Assembly (NCBI RefSeq): GCF_030867095.1
Contig: NC_081824.1
Span: 349,096,203 to 349,160,202 of the forward strand
Length of the DNA stretch: 64,000 nt
DNA from: Alligator mississippiensis
Lineage: Eukaryota > Chordata > Crocodylia > Alligatoridae
Direction: 5' to 3'
Shown here: positions 55,631 through 64,000 of the stretch, piece after piece
Position numbering within the stretch: position 1 is the stretch's first letter
Layout: each line of letters begins with the position of its first letter
Program-made: the position numbers and the translations under genes
Notes under the pieces: generated by a model
What the model saw: only the letters and a program-made list of their open reading frames with translations
Databases searched by the model: none
Told to the model about the DNA's origin: nothing

Positions 55631-56240
55631 CGCCCCACACATCCCCGCAATGGCACACAGCTCCTGCCTCCAACAGCAGCAGCAGCAGGCAGCAGGCCCT
55701 CTGAGTGGTTATGTCCTGCATAGGCGCAGCCACCCAGTAGCATGGGACTCCAGCTAGTTCTGAGAGTGGCACCTGGTGGCAAGGAGTGGAGCCAGGCCAG
55801 CCTGTCTTTATCACATAGGGCTCATGTGCAGCTCCCAGGACTCGCATGACACTGAGGGGAAGCCCTGCACAATGGAGCCAGCAGCCTGGCTCCTCTCCCA
55901 GCTGCCACATGCAGCAAATGGGACTTCATCAGGAAGCAGGGAGCATCACTTCTGGGATGTCCCAGGAACTGCATGTGGCAGCAGGGAGCGGGTCCAGGCC
56001 ACTGGCTCCATCGTGCAGAGCTTCCCTCCAGTGGCGTATGAGTCCTGGGAGCTGTACATGAGCCCCATTCGATAGAGGTGGGGTTGCCTGGCTCCACTCC
56101 TTGCCAGCTCCTGGAAATAGCTGGTGCTATGTGCTACTGGGTGGCTGTGCCTGCATGGGCCACGAGCACCCTGAGGGCCCGCCTCCACCGTAAGCAGCTG
56201 TGCACCATGCGGGGGGTCCATGTTGGGTGTCCCCACACTC
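55631..56240. repeat. Large palindrome, arms about 270 bp
   Basis: About 55640-55920 is imperfectly complementary to about 55965-56235. Exact cores include GCTGCCACATGCAG near 55898 against CTGCATGTGGCAGC near 55970, and AGCTCCCAGGACTC near 55832 against GAGTCCTGGGAGCT near 56039. It is probably the core of a foldback element whose edges are the G-rich tract and the CA repeat. Confidence 0.72.
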
Positions 56241-56257
56241 CCCCACCCTCTCTCCCT

Positions 56258-56285
<28 letters not shown>
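56258..56285 (+). repeat. Microsatellite (AC)n
   Basis: Fourteen uninterrupted AC units. Confidence 0.95.
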
Positions 56286-56290
<5 letters not shown>

Positions 56291-57224
56291 GATTGCTTCT
56301 TGATCTGTGGAGCCAGCTGTAAAAACATTTTATGCTCAGTTTGAGACAAGAGAAAGGCTGAATCTATTACTCAAGTGGCAGAAATGTGTGTTTCTTTGAT
56401 ACTGGCTTCTTTGCTAAAACAATTTAATTTCTTGGGCAAAACAATGTGTACTAGATCAGACCCATATAGGTTGAATGCTTATTTCAGAATGTGTATAAAC
56501 AGCTATCTATGAAATACTAAATTTTTAAAAAGTAAGGGTTTAGAAGCAAGATATTCTGGTTCATTTTCCTGCTGTAATTCTACTCCTTTCATAACCCACT
56601 TCTGGCAAGATTAACTGCAGGAATGATACAATATCTGTACATGTACCGTTATCAAAAGATGCACATACATAGGCCAAATAGACATACCAAGACCTATAAC
56701 ATTCTTCCATCAGAAATTGTCCTTTATGGATTTTGTTGATGCAGTTGCTTAGAACCAAAATCTGACAAAATCCTTCATTTTGTACTGCTTCCAAATCAGT
56801 CATGTTATTTTCTTCTGAATTTATATTATATTTATATTATATTATATTCCTCTTTAACTTGAATGATTAAAAGGTGTTTATGGAAAGTGGACAAATTGTT
56901 AGCAAGTAGATTCACTTCCCAACACCACCAGTCCTTTAAACCAAATAGTATAAACAAATTCAGAAATATACAAAGCATGCCATAGCAAACAATGTCTAGA
57001 AAATGTTCAACTTAGCCTAGGAGATATTTGACAATATGATTGTTAAATCCTCCCTAGACTGTAATACCAAGACTATGTTGAATATCTCATTTAAGTAGTG
57101 AAGGATAATGGTTCCATCTCTTTCTTCACAGATACCAGAGTAATCATAATGACAAATATTAAGCATGCAATTAATGGAGATACAAACTGTAATTCAATAA
57201 TCAAAAATAAAAGTAACTTTAGTG

Positions 57225-57600
57225 TGAGTAAGCAGGATCCCCTTCCCTAAACCTGCTCCTGGGCTGGTGAGGAACACCCAGGGTGCCTGGGTGGGATAAA
57301 GTAGCCTGCCTACCCCGGCTGCTGTCCCTGGCTCAGCAGGAGTGGCTCTGGAGCTAACCCTTCCCTCCCCCTGCCCCCCCCCCCCCCCAATCCACTGCTC
57401 GGCTAAGGCCAAAGAGGACAGTGGCAGCAGGGGAAAGGTGTGTGGGAGGGGACGAGAGGGGAGGACACATGTCACTGAGCATAAAGGTGAAGGGACACAG
57501 GCAATTTTTACCTGCTTTAGAGGCTTAAAAAGGCCCTGGCTGCTGTTCCTACACTGTAGTCTGAAAGGGAACTGCGACCATGCCACTGCTCCCCCTTTGC
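57225..57600. repeat. GC-rich block with 15-base C run
   Basis: GC-rich sequence bounded by AT-rich flanks, with a C homopolymer at 57374-57388. Overlapping open frames of about 140 codons on both strands have no recognisable motif. Likely a repeat, class unknown. Confidence 0.4.
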
Positions 57601-58020
57601 ATCTGTCCCGGCATAAATTAACCAAATGTACAATTTATGAGTTCAGAACATTTTTTTTTTCACAAAATACAATAATAGATAGCAAGCTATTGCCACATGA
57701 ACCTCAATTCTCTGTTGCCTCAGACTCTATAGTATTTTATAGTATAGTACAAACAGCCTGCCTTGTCTAAGATGGAGCGTAATCAGTTTACAAGAGGCTC
57801 TATACAACATGGTTGTGTTCAGTAGTAGGGGACTGGATTCCATGACCCTGAAAGTGCCTTTAATCCTATGTTCCTTCTGCAGTTCTTTGCACCTCTGAAA
57901 AATAGACATAGTATTTTATAGGAGAATAACATAGTGCACCCACCATGCACAGGTGTAAAAGACTATACAAGGCACAAGAGCTATGGAGAGTCAAGTCCAA
58001 AATATTTGAAAGACTTAGAC

Positions 58021-58316
58021 CAGTTGTTATCAACCTTTTTGGACTCAAGGCACTCCCATTAGACTTAAGGCACCCCTTCATACCTGTTATGAGTTGAGTG
58101 GCACTCAATTTTTAAAAGTCTGTATATATTGCAGTGCTTATCTCCTTGAAGAGGGGTCCAGCAGTGGGATCGGGGATCAGCTTGGCAGGGACAAACCCAA
58201 GCCTGCTCTTATCTGCTTATCACTTCACACTTTGCTTATCTCTTCACACCTCACAGCACCCTTCAAAAGATCTGGCAGCACCCCAAAGTGCTGTGGCACC
58301 ATGGTTAAGAACCCTG
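58021..58316. mobile_element. hAT-like nonautonomous element
   Basis: Left end CAGTTGTTATCAACC and right end GGTTAAGAACCCTG are inverted copies over 296 bp. Flanks ACTTAGAC and GTTTACAC agree at 5 of 8 positions. The interior has GGCACTCCC, GGCACCCC and CAGCACCCC words. Comparable to 39073-39366. Confidence 0.6.
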
Positions 58317-59254
58317 GTTTACACAAATGTCTTTGCCTCTTCTTTCCCCTCTCACTTCCTCTGTCATGTCTCTATTGTGAGTTCTTCAGGCCAGTGACTT
58401 TCTTTTACTAAGTTCTTATACAGGGCCCAGTATATAGAGGCCTGAACTCAGTTAAGACCTCTAGCAAATATTGTAACATAAATACTAAAAAATATTAGGA
58501 AGTCAGTTATTACATCATGGGACTACTGTTCTAACAATCACTTGCCTGGTACAGTATAACTAAAAATATTAGTTCCAAATGCTGCTGTTGTCTCCCTTGT
58601 TTTATAAGTAAAGTCTGAAATGTTTTAAATGAGCACCTTTTGAATGCAGTGCAGCTTTAATAATTAACCATGCAAAGAAATTTCTTATAGTATAATACTT
58701 TATTCAAATACAATTATTTCTCTCTAAAGGCAATCCCTCCTAATCACATATTGTAATTTCATAATATTCATGAGCAACCTAGACACTTTAATGTGATTTT
58801 AAAAAATGTTTAAGAAAAAAATACTGTATTGGCATATAACAAGCATACCCTTTTCCAGCCTTTCAGGTATTTGATAAGCCCATCACAAACTTCATAACGC
58901 TTATGGTTTAAATGCCATATTTATATGTCTAAAGCAACCTCAACTTTAATGAATTTGTGGCCTGTAAAATGTAGTGCACATCATAGTTGCTTGCATTCCT
59001 AGTCTGTCATTTGCTTTATGAGTTGTTCTTTATGCTGTTGTGTTTGTAATTTACCTACATTTTCATTTTTGAGCCCAAGGGCTTCTACCCCATACTTCTA
59101 ATCTGGTATATATTTGAGCTCCACTGCCTCCACCTTGGAGATAAAGAAACTTTCTCTTTCAAGAGATTTCCTTCTGAAACATTTTATTAAAGGAACGGTG
59201 GAACAACAGCCAAGTCTGCTGTAACTGGTTCTAACTAAAGGCTGCTAATAACAA
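58317..59254. other. Intergenic AT-rich sequence
   Basis: No supported gene or repeat terminus. Confidence 0.4.
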
Positions 59255-61015
59255 TGGGCATATCTACATGTGGCATTAACAGGCAGCAATTTATTGCTCC
59301 TGGGAAGTTCCCGAGAACAGTTTACACGTGCGTCCGGAGCACAGCACATTCATAGATTCATAGATTCATAGATGTTAGGGTCGGAAGGGACCTCAATAGA
59401 TCATCGAGTCCGACACTTGCTTAGGCAGGAAAGAGTGCTGGGTCTAGATGACCCCAGCTAGATGCATATCCAACCTCCTCTTGAAGACCCCCAGGGTAGG
59501 GGAGAGCACCACCTCCCTTGGGAGCCCGTTCCAGACCTTGGCCACTCTAACTATGAAGAAGTTCTCCTAATATCCAGTCTAAATCTCCTCTCTGCTAGCT
59601 TGTAGCCATTATTTCTTGTAACCCCCAGGGGCACCTTGGTGAATAAAAACTCACCAATTCCCTTCTGTGCCCCCGTGATGAACTTATAAGCAGCCACAAG
59701 GTTGCCTCTCAACCTTCTCTTGCGGAGGCTGAAAAGGTCCAGTTTCTCTAGTCTCTCCTCGTAGGGCTTGGTCTGCAGGCCCTTAACCATACGAGTGGCC
59801 CTTCTCTGGACCCTCTCCAGGTTATCCGCATCCCTCTTGAATTGAGGCTCCCAGAATTGCACGCAGTACTCCAACTGTGGTCTGACCAGCACCCGATAGA
59901 GGGGAAGTATCACCTCCTTGGACCTATTCGTCATGCATCTGCTGATGCACGATAAAGTGCCATTGGCTTTTCGGATGGCTTCGTCACACTGCCGACTCAT
60001 GTTCATCTTGGAGTCCACTAGGACTCCAAGATCCCTTTCCACTTCCGTGCCACCCAGAAGATTATTTCCTAGGCAGTAGGTATGCTGGACATTTTTCCTC
60101 CCTAGGTGCAGCACTTTGCATTTCTCCTTGTTGAATTGCATTCTGTTGATTTATGCCCACTTGTCCAATCTATCCAGGTCTGCTTGCAGCTGTTCCCTGC
60201 CCTCCGGCGTGTCCACTTCTCCCCATAGCTTTGTGTCATCTGCAAACTTGGACAGAGTACATTTCACTCCCTCGTCCAAGTCGCTGATGAAGACATTAAA
60301 GAGTATCGGTCCAAGGACCGAGCCCTGCGGGACCCCACTGCCCACACCCTTCCAGGTCGAAACCTACCCATCCACCACGACTCTCTGGGTGCGACCCTCT
60401 AGCCAATTTGCCACCCACTGGACTATGTAGTCATCCAATTGATCCAGGTCTCAACAGGCCTGGCTGGCAGGGACCCCAGGGGTCAAGCTGCGAGCCTGGA
60501 GCTGCTCTGACTAGGCTCAATGGGCACTTTTACACACGCTGGGGGGGGGGGGCGAGGGTGTGGCACAGTGCTTTAATTAAAGCAGCTCCAAGAGGTTGCC
60601 ATAGCATCTTTTGTATGTGTGAATGCAAGTGATTCAAAATGGTGGCGGGGGTGCTTGAACTAAAGCTCATTCAACAAACTTTAGTTAAAGCAACCATTTT
60701 GAAGCAAGGGGGCACTGGTACACAAGATACAGGAGGCTTTGGACTGCAGAAATTATGCTCCAGCAGACTCGATTAATTGATTAATCAAGTCTGCTCTGAC
60801 ATGCTGTAATTACAGCACATTGGAGCAGTCTCCGCATTCATGTACAGGTACCCAAAGTGCTGTGGAGGGGCTGGCTGGGACACAAGGGTGCTTCAGCATG
60901 GGGCTAGCTGGCAGGCAGCCCCGTAGTGATGCACCCTCGTGCCCCAGCCAGACAGCTCAGTGTCTACATGTGCGCTGCAGCACATGAAAAAATTCCACAA
61001 CAAGGATACACGTAT
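59255..61015. mobile_element. MITE-like element interrupted by a CR1 insertion
   Basis: TGGGCATATCTACATG at the left starts the same family as 19231, 36529 and 52411. About 95 bp in, a CR1 copy (59350-60450) interrupts it. The family core then resumes, with GCTGCTCTGACTAGGCTCA near 60500 and GGGACACAAGGGTGCTTCAG near 60877 paired with a partner near 60930. The right edge near 61015 is uncertain. A 12-base G run lies at 60541-60552. Confidence 0.58.
59350..60450 (-). mobile_element. CR1 LINE, 3' part with reverse transcriptase fragment
   Basis: Octamer tail at 59350-59372 (+ strand CATAGATT units), then the CR1 3' block and a 196-codon minus-strand frame (59551-60141) starting MQFNKEKCKVLHLGRKNVQH and ending DIRRTSS. 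An in-frame break near 60145 separates it from the upstream part (60151-60345) with [20 protein letters not shown] and [10 protein letters not shown]. It is less decayed than the copy at 1238-2325 and closely similar to it. Both lack the 5' half of ORF2. Confidence 0.93.
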
Positions 61016-61744
61016 ACCACTTAAAGTACCAGAGGAGTCCCTTTGAAATCAACAGGACTATTTGCACATTTACTCATGCATATGCTCAAATTCTGAAGTG
61101 GGGCCATCAATTGTAAGCACCTCAAGAGAGAAAAACTAATATAGTCATCTTTTTTAACAAAGCTTAGGTTTTATTTTTAAAACTAACAAATAGATATACA
61201 TTGCTCTTGGGCTAACTACCCAGCTAAAATCCAATGAAAACCCACCAACTTCCATAATGCTTAGCTAGAGTTTCAGAGCTGTAAGGAAATAAAATCCCAA
61301 AGCAGCGGAAACAGTTTTAACTCAGTAACAGAGCAATGATAAATTAAAGAGGGAACATCTACCTTTACATTTGTGGTTATATTTTTGTAGTTGTAGTAAT
61401 AGAATACAAATAAATTGCACTTAATAATAAAGATTTAATTTTTATGTTGCATAGGAAATGTGATTCTTTGAAAGATTTTTTACCTGCTGTAATGAGCAAT
61501 TTTAATAACTCTGTAATAACTCTGTAAGCATACAGAAGGGTATGAGAAAGATTTGGAAATGATAGCAATGTTAATATTTGATGGCAGCAGAGGTTAATCT
61601 GGATTGGACATTCTTAGTGTGACATTTGAATTTTTGTCTACATTTATTTTAGTAAAAATACTTTATTTAAATATAAGCTATACCAATTGCACTTCTAGGC
61701 TCTTAATTTCATAGTACAATGAGTGTGTTTTTTAGATTGTTGGG

Positions 61745-61895
61745 TTTTTGGTTGTAGTTGTGTTGGTCTAAGGACATGGACAGGCAAGGTCCTTTGAGTA
61801 GGTGTGACATCTTTTATTAGACCAACTGAGTAGCTGGAAAAAAGTTTGGTCTAATAAGAGATATCACATCTACTCAAAGAACCTTTTAGATTGCT
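61745..61895. repeat. Interspersed repeat with AATAAGAGATATCAC
   Basis: GTTGGTCTAAGGACATGG, TCTTTTATTAGACCAACTGA and GTTTGGTCTAATAAGAGAT show an internal inverted pair (TTATTAGACCAA against TTGGTCTAATAA) and link to the repeat at 42838-42960. Class not determined. Confidence 0.5.
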
Positions 61896-62758
61896 GTAGC
61901 TTTTCATAAGTTAAATGCCAAAGCACCCTGATAGTAACTCACAAGCAACATACAAACCAGCATGGTGTAATACACAATAAACATGTCCGGTTCTATTGAT
62001 GCAATACACTTTTGTCCAGTGTGATGTGGATGACATTCAGCTGCTTTTCTTAGAGCAAAAGCTCCTTACCAATTTGTTTTGCTCTACATTAAGTTCAGTG
62101 GAAGATGAGATAGTTTGCAACTCGATCATTTCTAGTAGACATAAAGTAAAACCTAGAGGGATCGTAAAGTGTAAGTCACTGTCATCCATTTTGTTCCAGT
62201 CAAAATATCAAATGCAAGGTCAATGCAAAGAAGGAAAAGACACTTGATTCACTGTTCACTGTGGGTCTTATTTCCCATAAATAACATTCACAGCTGCATA
62301 TTGGTATCTTTTTACTACACTTTGCACGGATGAACATTTTAATTTGCTACTACCACTATTTTAGGAGGCTTTCCTTTGGCTAACATTTTTCTTCCCCCGG
62401 TGGTGGTGTCTTACCACAGCAACATAAGCTAATTGTGTCAAACTTATAATGTTTCCTAGAAATCAAAATCGTCAATCAAGCTTGTTTCTGCAGTCGCATC
62501 ATATTCCTTCATGCTGTCTTAGAGAAGTCAGATTCATTTGCAATTTCATCTGATGAAATGAAAATGAACCAGATAAACAGCGTTATATATAATAAACTGC
62601 AGATTGCAGGAAAATTTTGCTACTGTAGTAAAGCATTTCAGGCATGGCTATATACCACTCTGCATCTGTACTGTCTTGCACTGCAGTCCTTCAAAAAATA
62701 TAGACTCTTTGGGGCAATGTCTTTCTAGTGCTTGATGCAGTGCTGGTATTATAGATCA
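61896..62758. other. Intergenic AT-rich sequence
   Basis: No supported gene. The open frame at 61996-62247 carries no recognised motif. Confidence 0.4.
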
Positions 62759-62761
62759 TTA

Positions 62762-63467
62762 GGGCTAGGGACAGAAGTTACACATAAACCACTTTAAGTG
62801 ATCAGAAACTGGTTTAAACCTGTAACAGAACAGAAGTTCAGTGCACATAAACCAGGTTCAAAATGGCTGAAACTGGTTTGAGATAAACTTGGTTGAATGT
62901 AGTATCAGACTTAACTTATTGATGTCACGCCAGTTTATGAAACCGACGTCTGGCCATGCCCCCAGCCCTGCCACTGCATCAGTGGGGAGGAAACCCTGAC
63001 ACGGGCTGCTCTACCCCAGCCAGGCAGACCCCAGCATGCCGGTAGGACAGAAGAGGGAGGGGGGAATTAAACCCCCCTCTATCCCCTGTTCTTTGAGGCT
63101 AGTGCTCCCCCCCACACACACACAAACACTCAATCAGTGAGGGGGGAGGGTGAGAAATGCCTGGCACAGCTGCTTCCTCATTCCCCCTCTAGGCACACCC
63201 CAACTGGGGACCATGCAAGTCAGGGTGGGGGTTTAAACGCCTCCTCAATCTTACTCAGGCCTTACGTGGCCTGTCCACGCCCCCCCAGCTCAGTTTCCCT
63301 CCAGCTGAGGGCTCGCTCTAGTGCCCTGAAGCTTCTGGCCTGACCACTGCAGGCATGTGCCTGCATTTCCAGAATCAAAAGTGAATGAATATTCACTTGC
63401 AAATTGGTTCAACCTGCAAAGATTGAATTGAATCAGGCTTAGGCTCAGGCTTTTTGAATGTCTGTGC
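62762..63467. mobile_element. PIF/Harbinger-like nonautonomous element, TTA target duplication
   Basis: 706 bp between TTA at 62759-62761 and TTA at 63468-63470. The left end GGGCTAGGGACAGAAGTT and the right end AATGTCTGTGC mirror the ends of the copy at 17724-18663, to which it is inverted. Shared interior words include AGAAACTGGTTTAAAC, CAGAACAGAAGTTCAGTG and GTTTGAGATAAAC, found there in reverse complement. The central GC-rich parts differ. Confidence 0.78.
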
Positions 63468-63470
63468 TTA

Positions 63471-64000
63471 GGTATACTTATGGTACTGAATAAATAATTA
63501 TTATGAATGTTTATATTTATATATAACAGTGACACAATTAGAGGTGCATATCTCACTCTGAAATAGAGTAAAAGCTATTTGTATGAGGGAATAAAATAGA
63601 AAGTACCCTTAGAACCTTAGCTTTTCGATATCTAAGACTACGAATCATTTTGTTTTGTTCCTATGGCTAAAAAAACTTAAGGGTATTACAAGTTCATGTT
63701 TTGTTTTCCATACCACACTGGAAGTGTGTACTACTGTCTGTGCTACTGTATGAATAAAATGTCTCATTGGCCAGGTCAGTGTTTTTTGGGATACACTAAA
63801 GTTGCCTGGAATACAAGCAACTTGAAGTTGGAGAGACTTGAGTTTGCTAACATTAGACATCTAACTTCTGAGGAGAGCATTGAAAAACTGAAAGAACTTA
63901 AAGAAATGACCAGACCAAGGGATGGAAAGAAGCTCAGCAATTTAAGATATCCAATTATCTTCATTATGTGTGCAACATCAAAACTTGTCTACACTGCAGC
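63471..64000. other. Flank at window end, no gene recognised
   Basis: AT-rich. Ends with TTGTCTACACTGCAGC, which may be the start of another TCTACAC-type element cut by the window edge. Confidence 0.35.

Noticed and set aside
55317..55910. 197-codon proline/threonine/histidine-rich minus-strand frame
   Set aside because: It is the translation of the G-rich minisatellite and a palindrome arm. Low complexity.
54567..56285. Short tandem repeats checked for a CRISPR-like array
   Set aside because: Simple and irregular repeats without unique equal-length spacers; also a vertebrate genome.

Overview
This is vertebrate nuclear DNA, most likely from a crocodilian. It holds one protein-coding gene on the + strand, split by introns: the complete coding part of SLC5A7 (high-affinity choline transporter CHT1). 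Eight coding exons lie between 12090 and 42751. They join in frame, with GT donors and AG acceptors throughout, into a 578-residue protein that follows vertebrate CHT1 nearly residue for residue; the human protein has 580. The crocodilian assignment is an inference from the repeats: CR1 LINE 3' ends with octamer tails, and dense short DNA-transposon remnants with termini like GGGCATGTCTACAC. No other gene is recognised.

Layout. 1-12044 is upstream sequence with a CR1 copy, a foldback hAT element with an exact 8-bp target duplication, two GC-rich repeat blocks, and a weak candidate for the noncoding first exon near 10.4-10.9 kb. 12045-42751 is the transcribed coding region with introns of 7959, 1501, 1565, 8113, 6653, 2254 and 880 bp. 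The large introns carry hAT-like and PIF/Harbinger-like nonautonomous elements, CR1 3' ends, a solo LTR, and a near-identical inverted repeat with arms of about 390 bp in the intron between the third and fourth coding exons after the start exon (23712-31824). 42752 to about 49 kb is the likely 3' UTR and downstream flank, with several AATAAA signals and more elements. 49-64 kb is intergenic and made largely of foldback elements, a second CR1 copy nested in one of them, simple repeats, and a second copy of the TTA-flanked Harbinger-like family.

Functionally the window concerns one job: CHT1 takes choline back into cholinergic nerve endings, the limiting step for acetylcholine synthesis. The most unusual feature is structural. 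Very many of the repeats are internally palindromic, and many lie inside the SLC5A7 introns, so the pre-mRNA is predicted to form several long hairpins. I did not find evidence for a new protein system. One minus-strand open frame at 46612-46941 looks protein-like and is unidentified.
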